Below are positions 46,593-56,965 of a stretch of DNA of 64,000 nucleotides, piece after piece. This stretch comes from Annulohypoxylon bovei var. microspora (lineage: Eukaryota > Ascomycota > Sordariomycetes > Xylariales > Hypoxylaceae). Where the stretch lies: contig MU405276.1 of NCBI GenBank assembly GCA_022836615.1, positions 1 through 64,000 on the forward strand. Reading direction: 5' to 3'. A program made the position numbers and the translations under genes. Each line of letters begins with the position of its first letter. The first letter of the stretch is position 1. The notes under the pieces are model-generated. The model was not told where the DNA came from. It did not search any database and was given only the letters and a program-made list of their open reading frames with translations.

Positions 46593-47030
46593 GCTGGCTA
46601 CACCGACATTCTAGGTCGATCCCATTCCCATAAACCAAACCAAACGCATTACATCATCCTGTCATCCGTCCGTCCGTCCGTCCGTCCGCCCCAGCCGATT
46701 CCATGCCCCTACACTAGATCCGATACATACGGCATTCCCAGATTCAAATTCAAAGATAATTAAGAACGGGTATGGCATGTGATGATGTAGAAAATCCAAT
46801 TTTTGAAGGGGTGACAAAGGGAAGGCCGAAGTTAGTTATATACGTGAAGTGGCAACCGGGTGATGTAGTGATATGCAACGAAATATAAAAAAGGGGGTAT
46901 CTCGTGAAGTGACCGAAACTCCTCGTGCAATGAATAAAGTAGGCGTAAATGCTCATAACAAGGCTCACCGGGATCCGGGGTCATGAAGTTGTCGTTCAAC
47001 GTCGTTACGTGACATGTTCGTCAAAGGTCG
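46593..47030. other. Gene-free convergent spacer with (GTCC)n
   Basis: Short 3' spacer between two convergent genes. A (GTCC)6-like microsatellite lies near 46665-46687. Nothing else was seen. Confidence 0.55.
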
Positions 47031-47933
47031 TTACCCCGCTAGGTGGTGTTCCGGGATAGACTCTATTGCGTCTCGAAATCGTGTGTTGTCCATTTGCGGC
47101 GTTAGGGCGACTGGGCTACCTAGAGGCGACATTGGTGGCGGCGAGCGCATGGACTGCTCGATAGAGGCATGGCGCCTGTGCATCATCGGGGATCGTTGTA
47201 GTTCTTCTACAACGTGTTTCCAGCCCATCCGGTGCGGCACCGCCGCCTTTTCCTGGCTCCCCAATGTCTGCGTTGATAGTCTTCTCGGGGGCGTCTCCAT
47301 CTTTTCGTGCTGTCCTATCGACTGCATCGATTGTCTCCTTTGCGACGGCTCTGCCTTCTCATGGTGTCCTATTGGCTGCGTGGATATCTTCCTCAGAGGT
47401 GGCCTCTGCATGATGCTCTCGGTTAGACCCTTTGGAAAGCCTTTGGGGGGTTCATATATAGCGGCTTTCTCGGGATCCTTCGGTGCTGCGATTTTACTAG
47501 CATTCGCTACAATACCCACGTATACGACTAGGAAACGCATGCGCAACATATCCAGTCGTCGTAATTTCTCTTCCAATTTTGTCCTGTGGTTTGCCCAGAG
47601 GATGCGGGCGCTGGTTCGCAAGGTACAACCACCCTCTGCGGTCACGAGGTGGTTTATATCCTCTCGCAACTCGTCGCCGATTTTTTGAATCTCTCGCAGC
47701 AACCGGTTTAACCGGAGCTTATCCTCTAGCCTCTGCACCTTTGAGACGTCGTTGTCATAGCTGTCGTTCTCCTGGGTTGAAAAGTCGACGGTGTCTATGA
47801 AGACGGTGATCTCGTGCGGCGCGGAGAAGTATGCGGTCGTATAGGAGGTAAAGAAGTGCGCGTTGACGACTAGGGAGAAAGAAAAAGCGGTGACGGGAAG
47901 GACGATGGTCCAGAGAGATGAGGGGTCAGTCAT
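47031..47933 (-). CDS. Membrane protein with three 18-residue phosphosite-like repeats
   Basis: A single exon of 300 residues. A hydrophobic N-terminal segment (TIVLPVTAFSFSLVVNAHFF) and a second at residues ~133-148 (FLVVYVGIVANAS) bracket a charged helical region (residues ~65-130) likely to form a coiled coil. Residues 181-234 hold three tandem 18-residue repeats with consensus R(R/K)xSxQxxGxxEKxxxPxx; each starts with a basic pair and a Ser (RKIS, RRQS, RRLS), matching the RRxS site preferred by PKA-type kinases. The C terminus is Pro/Met-rich with SP sites. The family is not recognised. The N-terminal half looks like fungal small membrane proteins of unknown role. Confidence 0.72.
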   Translation of the reverse strand: MTDPSSLWTIVLPVTAFSFSLVVNAHFFTSYTTAYFSAPHEITVFIDTVDFSTQENDSYDNDVSKVQRLEDKLRLNRLLREIQKIGDELREDINHLVTAEGGCTLRTSARILWANHRTKLEEKLRRLDMLRMRFLVVYVGIVANASKIAAPKDPEKAAIYEPPKGFPKGLTESIMQRPPLRKISTQPIGHHEKAEPSQRRQSMQSIGQHEKMETPPRRLSTQTLGSQEKAAVPHRMGWKHVVEELQRSPMMHRRHASIEQSMRSPPPMSPLGSPVALTPQMDNTRFRDAIESIPEHHLAG

Positions 47934-49200
47934 CCTGCGAACGATAATCTCGGGTGGTCGAGGACATGAGAGGAGGCGAAAAATAGTTATAAATTCATTA
48001 TAAATTCATGGTTGGTGAAAATTGAAGGTGAGGGACGAATGAGACAAAGTTTGAAGTATTCGGGGAGTTTATGGTAACGTTCGTTCCGGCTTGCAGCTTT
48101 TTTGTGACTGGTGGTTTGTGTAGGTAGATTTTTTTGCGGTTTGCGCGTGCGGGCGTGGATGTGGGCGTAGGAATAGTGTAGGTTACTATCGAGATTTTGT
48201 TGGGTTGATGGGGCTAAACCATCGGGTTCTCGAACCTGCGAACCTCCTGCATATAGAGCCGATAATCAAGAACTACCTACTAGGGTCTGATCTTGGGCCC
48301 AATAGCGGAGGTCGCGGGAGAGACGGGAGAGACGGGAGAAACGGTGGCGCAGTTGTATTGATTCTCTCGGAAGAGAAACATGTTACTTTATAGTATGACG
48401 CCTCTATCGTAGAATGATTTCGGATTTCTGATTTCCTGGAAAAGCTTTAGCACATACGTGCATACATATCCATACATACCCCCATACATAACAACGCCGT
48501 TAACGGGTTTGCCCCTTGCCGATTGCAGAGCTTATCCTAGTTGTCAGTGTCACATGGATGTTGATATTATACTTAGTGTGCATATACATAGTAATGACCT
48601 TACCCAGCTAGGCGGTTTCGTCAAAGGCGGTGTGTTTCGTAGATATATGTACATATTTTTGTGATGGTATACGCGGTAGAGGATGTAGCAGTGATAGTGG
48701 TAGTTTTGGTAGTTGAAGATGAAAAGAAGAGAAGAAGTTTGATTTGCTTTTTTGAAAAATCAAATAACAGGTCCGGGTGTCTTATTAAAGTTTCTTATGA
48801 TGTCCGGACCTTCCATTCATTCAAGTTTCAAGTGCTTCATTCATGCAGGTCTAACTAATGAAATTTGAGTTGGGCTACGGCAGCGACTGCGACTTGTTCG
48901 TTGCGCTGCTGCCGCCGGCGCGGACACAAAATCAATCGCGGGGTACTTTTTGTGTAACATTTTGATAACTAATGTAGGTACCTATGTAATTGAACTGATT
49001 AAACATAAAATTAAAAAAGTCAATTCTATCCGACAAACCCACAACAATACCTAGAAAGCTAAAGCTATGATCCCAAGAATCACATCTACTCCATAACATA
49101 CGATCCCGATCGATTTGCACACGAACCAAAGCCGATTACTTGCATGACATAGCATAGCATACCTAGTACCTAGTAGACCATAGTCAGTCGGTACGGTACC
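47934..49200. other. Shared upstream region of divergent genes
   Basis: Between the repeat membrane protein (minus) and BUD32 (plus). A short GGGAGAGAC triplication lies near 48318-48342. Several short frames at 48450-48860 lack any recognisable content. AGCATAGCATA and TAGTACCTAGTAG words occur just before the BUD32 start. Confidence 0.5.
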
Positions 49201-50106
49201 ATGGCAGCAGACTCACCGCCTCGGCCACCTAACCAAGACAACTCACTCTCGCACGAGCAGAGCGAACATGGCCAATTTCCCCTCCCCGCCATCCTGACTT
49301 ACCCCTCCTCGACCCCGCCATCCCTCATAACCCAGGGCGCCGAGGCGCGCCTCTACAAGACCACCTACCTCCTGCCCTCTATCACCGCCGCGCTCAAGTA
49401 CCGCCCGCCCAAAGCATGGAGACACCCGGCTCTCGACGCGCGATTGACGCGCCACCGCATACTGGCCGAGGCGCGCATTCTAGTGAAGTGCAGAAGGGAA
49501 GGTGTTCCCGTCCCAGCCGTGCACGCCGTCGACGAGAGTGCCGGGTGGATGATGATGGAATGGGTGTTGGGTGCGCCGGCGCGCGTGGGGATTAACGAGT
49601 GGTTGAGGCGCCGGAAGGATGCTGAAAAAACTACGGCGGACGGCAACGATAATGAGAGTGACGAGGATGCGACGCCGATCACGGGAGATGGAGAAGAAGA
49701 TAGAGATTTGGTCGCGCTGATGCGCAGGATAGGGAGCGCGGTAGGGCGCATGCATAAGGTAGGCATCGTGCATGGTGACCTCACGACGAGCAATATGATG
49801 CTGCGACCATGGGAAAGGGGCAGGGAGCCGTCGAATGGGCACGCAGGTAGCAATGATGGGCTGCTGGATGGAGATATCATCATTATCGACTTCGGTCTAG
49901 CAAGTCAAAGCTCATCTGATGAGGATCGCGCTGTTGATCTATATGTTCTAGAGAGAGCGTTCGGAAGCACGCACTCGCGCGCCGAGCAGCTGTTCTCGGC
50001 CATGCTGGAGAGTTCATATAAGGAGGCGTTCAAGCAAGCGCCTGTGGTGCTGAAGAAGCTCGAAGAGGTCAGGATGCGTGGGCGCAAGAGAAGCATGATA
50101 GGATAA
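49201..50106 (+). CDS. BUD32: KEOPS/EKC complex kinase Bud32
   Basis: A single exon of 301 residues. The minimal kinase fold of the Bud32/PRPK family is clear: an atypical nucleotide-binding start (ITQGAEARLYK), the lysine in ALKYRPPKAWRHPALD, HGDLTTSNMML for the catalytic loop and IIIDFGLA for the metal-binding loop. The basic C terminus (RMRGRKRSMIG) matches the conserved tail used in tRNA binding. Within KEOPS it works with Kae1 to make the universal t6A modification at position 37 of ANN-decoding tRNAs. A 30-residue acidic insert (near residues 140-170) and a Gly/Asn-rich stretch between the two catalytic loops are longer than in yeast. Confidence 0.95.
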   Translation: MAADSPPRPPNQDNSLSHEQSEHGQFPLPAILTYPSSTPPSLITQGAEARLYKTTYLLPSITAALKYRPPKAWRHPALDARLTRHRILAEARILVKCRREGVPVPAVHAVDESAGWMMMEWVLGAPARVGINEWLRRRKDAEKTTADGNDNESDEDATPITGDGEEDRDLVALMRRIGSAVGRMHKVGIVHGDLTTSNMMLRPWERGREPSNGHAGSNDGLLDGDIIIIDFGLASQSSSDEDRAVDLYVLERAFGSTHSRAEQLFSAMLESSYKEAFKQAPVVLKKLEEVRMRGRKRSMIG

Positions 50107-50378
50107 GCTTCCACAAGAAATATGTGATCATCTATCTACCTATTCGCAAGTCAATTAGACACCACAAGAATACCATAAGGACGTCTCGAAGTTGAAGTAT
50201 TCGTTCCTGAATTAGGATCATAGCTACGTCTCTAGTCTTGCGCAGCTATGTATGTATGTATCCATGGATGTATGTATATTCGTGATCTAATGCAAACAAT
50301 CCCCAACTACCAAGGTACCTAGGTATGCTATGTTCCCCCAAACTATGCACAAGGAATAGAAAACAATTTGCACTTGGT

Positions 50379-51317
50379 TTATGCCTCTTCCGCCAACTCC
50401 GCGCTTGCAAAGTAGCCCTTATTCTCGATGACTCCCCGATTCTTGACATAGGCTGTGTATTTGACAACCCACTCGGGGGTGATTTCGCCTTTAATGCTGT
50501 TGTCATTCGCTTCGTCATCCGCCAGGACGCCTGCGCCTTGCGAACCAAGCAGCTCCCTCAAGGTACCGCTGGGTAGGATATCTGTACAATCATGATGGGT
50601 GAGCAACTCAATATTCTCATTCTTGGCGAGTTTCGTCAGAGGTGGGGGTACGTTGCAGCAATTTTTGATGTTGATCTGGTTGACGGCCGGCCGAATCTTG
50701 ACCTTGTCCAGAAGTCGTCTTAGCTTCTCCGTGCCGAACTCGGCGACTCCGAGGCGACCGATCTGGCCCTGTTCATGCAGGTTCTCTAGCAGACCCCACG
50801 TAGCAGCCTCTTCCTCGTCGTTGCCCATGGTCGCATTCTTTCTATCGGCCTCAAATTCGCATTCGCCCTCGAATGATATGCCAGGGAACGAGACTATGAG
50901 GAGGTCGACGTCGCTTACGCCCAGTTCTTTTGTGACAAGTCGTAATGCTTCGTTGATATATGCCTTTCGCTTTTCGGATGGCGTCGTAGGTAGGAAGAAT
51001 AACTTCACGGTTATCTCGTATTGCGCGCGCTCCTCTTGCAAGCCGGCCGACTCCCAGTCGATGCGCGGGACGTATAGAGTATCTTCCTCTTTCGCAGTCC
51101 AGACCTCCGGTGCCGGTCTGCTACTATGTCCATTTCCATTTGAAGAGGCATGGCCGTTGCCATTTGGTAAAGCGGCGGCGTAGTCTTGTTGCGCGACTAT
51201 GAAATTTGTTCGTAGGGAGTTCGTGAATTCGAGGTTTGATCGGTAGGTGCCTGGTTTTCGGATGATGGAGGGGCCGCCGAGGATGACGTTCCCCGTAGAT
51301 AAGATTATTCGCGTCAT
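50379..51317 (-). CDS. GCLM: Glutamate-cysteine ligase regulatory subunit
   Basis: A single exon of 312 residues. The fold is aldo-keto-reductase-like but not enzymatic. NQINIKNCCNVPPPL and the following LLTHHDCTDILP are characteristic of the GCLM family, and GRLGVAEFGTEKLRRLL matches the preceding helix. The subunit binds the catalytic glutamate-cysteine ligase and raises its affinity for substrates in the first step of glutathione synthesis. A low-complexity stretch, NGNGHASSNGNGHSS, near residues 52-66 is an insertion seen in many fungal versions. Transcribed convergently with BUD32, with about 270 bp between their stops. Confidence 0.9.
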   Translation of the reverse strand: MTRIILSTGNVILGGPSIIRKPGTYRSNLEFTNSLRTNFIVAQQDYAAALPNGNGHASSNGNGHSSRPAPEVWTAKEEDTLYVPRIDWESAGLQEERAQYEITVKLFFLPTTPSEKRKAYINEALRLVTKELGVSDVDLLIVSFPGISFEGECEFEADRKNATMGNDEEEAATWGLLENLHEQGQIGRLGVAEFGTEKLRRLLDKVKIRPAVNQINIKNCCNVPPPLTKLAKNENIELLTHHDCTDILPSGTLRELLGSQGAGVLADDEANDNSIKGEITPEWVVKYTAYVKNRGVIENKGYFASAELAEEA

Positions 51318-52397
51318 GGTGATAGGGTGGGATAGAACAGAAGTGTAATATATACTCGATATGAAAGAAAAGGAAGAAAAACCAACAACCCAGGTCTAAA
51401 ATAGACAGGAAAAAGTAAGATATATGTATGGAGCTACTAATGTAGACAAGATAGGTAGATGTATTACTAATCGTATGCTCTACGAAGGGGGGTAGAAAAT
51501 CTCATGTGAAGCATTTTATAGACCGAGGTGGGGTGTTCGAGATCGTGCCAACTTTTATATACCCTACTTAGGTACATGTCAGTTTGCGACGGAGATAGGA
51601 ACTTACCTTCCCCGGAAAAGTCAAACTCAATTTGACCATTTAGGTTACACGGCAGACGGCGACTAGCCAATATAAGCTTTCTCGGTAGGGTTAGCATATG
51701 TATAAATGGGATACATGTGCTGGTAAGATGGGATGGGATTTGTTGCAAGTGTATGCCGATATATAACATGAAGAGGTTAAGAGACGATGTGGTAGTATCG
51801 TTGTAAGTCTTGATGAGATCCGTGGTGTTACCACCAATGAGCCTCCAATATCGCCTAAGACCAAAAGTAGGTCGTCTCCAATTGCTGTCAGCAGATTTAA
51901 TGCGGATTGTTGCAGTCAATGTTACTGCCAAGACCGATTGGAGATATAATGGCTTCCCTTCGCTGCCTTCGGTAGATATCTCCGTCGGTCTTATTTTCAA
52001 TGTTGGTTCTAGATGCTGGAAAGATTACAGGCTGAGCAATCGCGAACACTCATTCGCTTGTTCTGGGTTGTCTGCATTAGAAAGTTTGACTAAGAAAGTT
52101 GGGGTGGGTTATCAAGGTTGAACGGGCCGGCAACAGACTTTGTCAGCTGGTGAGATAATACTTAGGTATGTACCTAGTACTTCAGCATCGTCTTATGTGA
52201 TGGAAGGTTCGAATTTGGCAGCTCGTGCCCAACCCCACTACTGGTCACTAAAGAAATTGCTGTTCCATGCATCGTCACCACTCATTATTCCATTTAACAT
52301 TTCCAATCCATTCACCGTAACTTACACACAAACAATAATCTGAAACCCGCAAATTTCTTCATCGCAATTCTGCTATGCTGATGTAAAACGCATCACG
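51318..52397. other. Shared upstream region of divergent genes
   Basis: Between the GCLM start (minus) and the AP-1 sigma start (plus). Overlapping frames on both strands at 51467-52121 (177 and 103 codons) have no recognised homology or motif and look like chance openings. No repeat was seen. Confidence 0.45.
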
Positions 52398-53204
52398 ATG
52401 GCCATCAAGTTAGAACCCAGCATATCGCAGTCAATATGGGAATACAGCTAACCAAAGACATGATAGCTACTTGATCCTGCTCAGTCGGCAGGGTAAGGTG
52501 GTAGGACACCATTTTTCTTTTCGACTACTTAGTAACTATCACTGTGTCCTCTTAAAATGCTGACAACTCTACCAGCGCCTGGCCAAATGGTTTACCACCT
52601 TGTCTCCTAAGGACAAGGCGAAGATTGTCAAGGACGTCTCTCAACTAGTCCTCGCCAGACGAACTCGCATGTGCAACTTTCTCGAATACAAAGGTTGGCC
52701 CAACCCCCTACCCCCTATTACCGGCTGAGATATCTAGGATATCGTGAGGCAAGGCTGCTCACAAGATCTATCATATAGACACTAAAATCGTCTACCGCCG
52801 TTACGCCTCCCTATTTTTCATCGCCGGCTGCTCCTCCGATGACAACGAATTAATTACTCTCGAGATCATTCATCGATACGTTGAACAAATGGACAAGTAT
52901 TACGGCAACGTCTGCGAGCTCGACATCATATTCTCTTTCACCAAGGCTTACTACATATTGGACGAGATATTACTAGCAGGGGAGCTTCAAGAAAGCAGCA
53001 AGAAGAACATTTTACGGTGTATAAACCAACAAGATTCTCTCGAGGATATGGAGGTGAGTAGCCCATCTGGGTTTTTACTATTATTGCTACTGTTTTGGCC
53101 AGCAACCCATGCGATTATCCAATACATTTCTTTGGTGATCCTCAGACCACTGACATGCAATTTCTACTGTTCAGGTCGAGGACGAGGTGACGAAAATCAT
53201 GTAA
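52398..53204 (+). CDS. APS1: AP-1 clathrin adaptor small (sigma) subunit
   Basis: Five exons (52398-52408, 52467-52500, 52576-52693, 52779-53053, 53175-53204) give 155 residues, the normal sigma length. The protein begins MAINYLILLSRQGKVRLAKW and continues with SPKDKAKIVKDVSQLVLARR, then FIAGCSSDDNELITLEIIHR and YYGNVCELDIIFSFTKAYY, all strongly conserved in AP-1 sigma chains. It ends EDEVTKIM. It is a core chain of the AP-1 coat that recognises dileucine cargo signals at the trans-Golgi and endosomes. Exon 1 is only 11 nt. A second potential last exon lies downstream and is listed separately. Confidence 0.93.
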
Positions 53205-53352
53205 CAAATGATAATGTATTGTTCCCGAAACGGGTTAACAGTCTAAAGAATGGTCTTCTCTAAAGGCGCGGCGCTACAGGTTTCAACGGGATACATTTAT
53301 CAGTCAGACGCTTTGCATTTAGGAGTATGCTTATATTCTATTGTCTTTACAG

Positions 53353-53400
53353 GTCACTGAAGAAATCGAGGCCGCTCTGAAAGAAGCCGGGATTATGTGA
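53353..53400 (+). other. Candidate alternative terminal exon of AP-1 sigma
   Basis: Follows a strong acceptor (TCTTTACAG) and has the same phase and first codon (GTC) as the terminal exon at 53175. It encodes VTEEIEAALKEAGIM and a stop. Joined to the exon ending at 53053 it would replace VEDEVTKIM. Alternatively, a GTGACG donor after the first four codons of the exon at 53175 would give MEVEDE followed by VTEEIEAALK. Either product is protein-like. Transcript data are needed to choose. Confidence 0.45.
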
Positions 53401-54637
53401 TCCGAAGCTGCAAAATCGACAATATTGGGAGAGCCGTGTTTCAACTATTTGAACGTAAGACTCTAGTGTGAAGTGACACGATATCCAATATCTCATTTAT
53501 TTGTCTTGTTTTCGATGTCCTCTATCAACCTAGCCGGCGAATACCAGGATTGGATCTTTCCCGGTAGTTATATGATCTCGCCTTCATCAACCGGCCAACC
53601 AGCCAAGGAAACCGATGCACGAACAAACGAGAGGCATTCGGACACATGGGATCTATCCAGTCACTTTATTAGCGTGCATCTATCGTTCACGAAGAGGTCA
53701 CATGACGGATATACAGATCTACCTAGGTAAGGTATGTTTCTTTAAAAAGGCGCCGTTGATACTCGTGGCACCTTAACGTTATCTCATTCGTTTAAGACCA
53801 TTGATCGGCTTTTGGCTTTTGGCTTTTGGGTGTGGTGGGAAGTTTGCCGGCCTAGTATCAAGCGTCCGCTGTAGGTATCAAGCCTACACCTATCACCTAT
53901 CACCTATCAATCCGACCTATCAAGCCACCCCCTCTAAGCTGGAGCTCGATAGTTTCCCCCCTGCGACCGGATTCGAGAATACAGGGAAATCGGCAAACAC
54001 CCGGCTTTCCTACGTCTTGGATTCTTAGTCCCTTGTCAGCAGCTACAGTCAGACAACGCAGAACTCAAAACACATGATCAGCCAACACATCCCGTAATGC
54101 TCCAACTGGGAACTATGGATCGCAACTTATCTTCTACAACTTCCAAGGCTTCAATTCGTCTTTCAACGACGACGACACCAATTATATTCAAAATCGATTA
54201 AGCTCGTATTTTTATCATGTCCTGCTCTCCCTGCGCCTACTAGACGAAATATCGTCTAGTTTATTCTGTCCGAATCAATTTAGCAGGGATTGAAGTGTAT
54301 TCATTGTCTTCTTTATCAGCTCCCAGCGAGCTGCACCGACATTGCGCCCACATCGTCAGGACTATCCTCATCCCTTTTCAGTAATTTCGTGACTCCAAAG
54401 CCAGGTGCTACAGATCGGTCGTTTTCTAGCTGATCCCAGTCGTCCTTGCGATCATTGGTATCCAAGTATTATTATCCTTTTGTTTACAATTTTGTTTTAT
54501 CTTGTTTCTTTGCACATCTGGGCATCCAACTTTCCACTTTCTATTTTCCACTTTCCACACCGCTCACTTGACTATTGCTCCATCGCAACATATGATATCT
54601 TCGCTTAAACCATTGCGAAAATATCATAGACGCAAAG
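53401..54637. other. Gene-free spacer upstream of MAF1
   Basis: No gene recognised. A (TATCACC)n-like short repeat lies near 53888-53908. The last 250 bp are pyrimidine-rich, as is common for fungal leaders. Confidence 0.5.
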
Positions 54638-55821
54638 ATGAAGGTTCGTAAATCCATTATATGGTGGTAAACGCTTCGAGGGCCGTATCCGAATGTTTGC
54701 GGCCCTTTTATTGACCCTCATTTCCCATGTAGTTCCTCCCACTTCGCGACTTCGACGTCATCACATCCGCGCTGAATTTCAGCACGGCCGAGTGCCGCGT
54801 TAAGGGATCATGCGACCTGTACACCACGAAAGCCGCCGGCTCCGACAAGAAGCTTTACAAGTCCATCGAGAACTCCCTCGAGGCTCAACATGCTGCGCTC
54901 ATTAAGTTTGGCGCATCGTTGTCACCGCCGCAACGTAAAGAGATGGCTGCGTCACTTAACCTATCGCGCTCTAGCCCCTTCGGCAACCTCAGCGAAGTCT
55001 CGAGCCGTCGTACCTTTGCCTACCTGATTGCGACATTGAACGCGAGCCACCCCGATTATGACTTCTCTCACGTCTTGCGCCCGACCGACTTCCGCCGCGA
55101 GCGCGACTTACAGCATGTCATGGCTAATATCGACAACACGTTGCATAGTGTGCGCCCTATCGGTAATTCGCTTCTGTCGCCCGATGCGTCTTCAGCGTAT
55201 CGCTCTTACGGTAGTTCGCCCATGTCAAACATAGCCGTGGGAAGTGATGCGATTAGCAATCCTGTTTGGAGCCCCGGCTTGTGGACCATGATCGACAACG
55301 AGATGGCTCTGAGGGACTGCACCGTATTCTCGTACCAACCCATCGAAGATCCGTTCGACGGTGACGAGGCCGCCATATGGCGCATGCATTATTTCTTCTT
55401 CAACAAGAACAAGAAGCGAGTCGCTTATCTCTACGTTAGGGGTCTACCGATACTTATGAACTCGCCCGCACTCGCGCCCCACAGACGTGGTAGCAATGGT
55501 CTGTCGAAGCGTCACGCCGCGCCCTTGCCTGGTAGCTTTGGCGCGAACAAGCGTGCCAAGTTCTGGCTGGGAGATCAGCTCGCCAACCGTATAATTTCCG
55601 GGGGCTACGACTACGACGATGACGATGACGAGTATGATGACGAGATGGTTCAATACGATCCTGATGAAGACATCGACATCGACCCTCTCAACGATCCTTC
55701 CACTGACGAAGAAGAGAGTGATTCGTACGACGAGAGCGAAGAGAGTGAAGACGAAGACGAGCAGGTTGCGCACTCTGTTAGAGGCGTGAGTGAAGACATC
55801 GCTGCGCGAATGGAGATGTAA
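54638..55821 (+). CDS. MAF1: RNA polymerase III repressor Maf1
   Basis: Exon 1 is six bases (ATG AAG) and is followed by an 89-nt intron; exon 2 is 54733-55821, giving 364 residues. The start MKFLPLRDFDVITSALNF is the conserved Maf1 box A beginning. Conserved later blocks are RTFAYLIATLNASHPDYDFS and SPGLWTMIDNEMALRDC, then FSYQPIEDPF and YFFFNKNKKRVAYLYVRGL. A Ser-rich mobile linker after box A (residues ~140-180) is where PKA and TORC1/Sch9 sites lie in yeast. The acidic tail (DDDDDEYDDE and further Asp/Glu runs) is typical. Maf1 shuttles to the nucleus under stress and shuts off Pol III. Confidence 0.95.
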
Positions 55822-56965
55822 AGGACTGGTCCAATGTTTTTCCCCCGTTGATCGTAATCGTAATCATCCCCCTTTTCCAATTGTTCGGCGTTCACGGTCG
55901 GTACAGGGACGGCGCAATCGGATACAGGGGCTACGATCGGTACGGGCTACACGAACAGGTCTCACGGGGATGGATGGGAGGTCATTGTTCATGCCGAACG
56001 GTCTTCAACGACTCGGCACGGTACGGTACGGTTGGATGTACGAGTTCCTCGGCGTTTTCCGGTACGGCTTTTGCGCGAGTTACGTTACGCTACGTTACGC
56101 TGCGACCAGGTTGTGGTTGGCGAGCGCGGTTCCTACGCTCGATACCCCGATAATGTGTTGTGTTATGCCGCGATGCTTCTTGTTGATTGTTACTTCTTGT
56201 CCATTGTTTCTTCACTCTGCAAGTCGCGCTAGCAGGCAGGCGGGCTGGAAGGGGAGGGGGAAATGAACGAATTCGGACGGGCTGGAGGCCAGGGCGCGAG
56301 GCTCCTAGTGTAGGTTTTTCTTGTAGTGACTTCTTGTTCGGTACACACGATTCGCTTGCTACGTGGGCTTGCCGCTGCGATTGGCTTCGCGGGCTGCCCT
56401 AGGAAATACGATTTTCTACTTCTTGATGTGTTCTTGGGGGCTTTGGGGGGTTCGTGCTGTGCTGTTGCGCTGTGATATGTTTTGGTGTCTGCTTGTGACA
56501 TGTATCCATAGATAGGTACCTAGGTACCTAGGGAAGGTGGCTAATAGGGCATGCGATATTGACCCAGAAGATGTCTGAGTCCCTATGGAAGGTAAGGCCA
56601 CATGAACGTAATATCTTTGAGAATGATGCTATATTAGGGAGTGTGAGATCTTATCTAGGATGCTCAGACGTATCTAGGTAGGTACCTACATAGGTTGACA
56701 ACCACCTTACGTCTACAGCGGGCCTTTTCACACCACTGGTATCTATTTGTGTGCCTACCTAGTTATGTCAATAGTCTCTCAAAATATATGCGCATAGGTT
56801 CTTTCTAGCTATCTATCTAACGAGTAATGTATATGCCATATCTCCAAGTTGGTTCACACGTGCCGCCCACACGCCTCCAGCTCTGGCTACTGGGGATGGC
56901 AGCACTGGATCACCTCGTAACTACCTAGGTAAATAGGTATCAAGAGGCGTTAACACATCACCGAA
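55822..56965. other. Gene-free convergent spacer with GGTAC-rich repeats
   Basis: The MAF1 3' flank is rich in CGGTACGG words (56010-56075). TAGGTACCTAGGTACCTAGG is near 56513-56532 and related words recur near 56680. Frames in this stretch are repeat-driven. Confidence 0.5.

Noticed and set aside
51467..52121. Overlapping 177- and 103-codon frames on opposite strands
   Set aside because: No domain, signal or splice support; they lie in a divergent promoter region.
55790..56501. Frames after MAF1
   Set aside because: They follow GGTAC-rich repeats and show no protein-like pattern.
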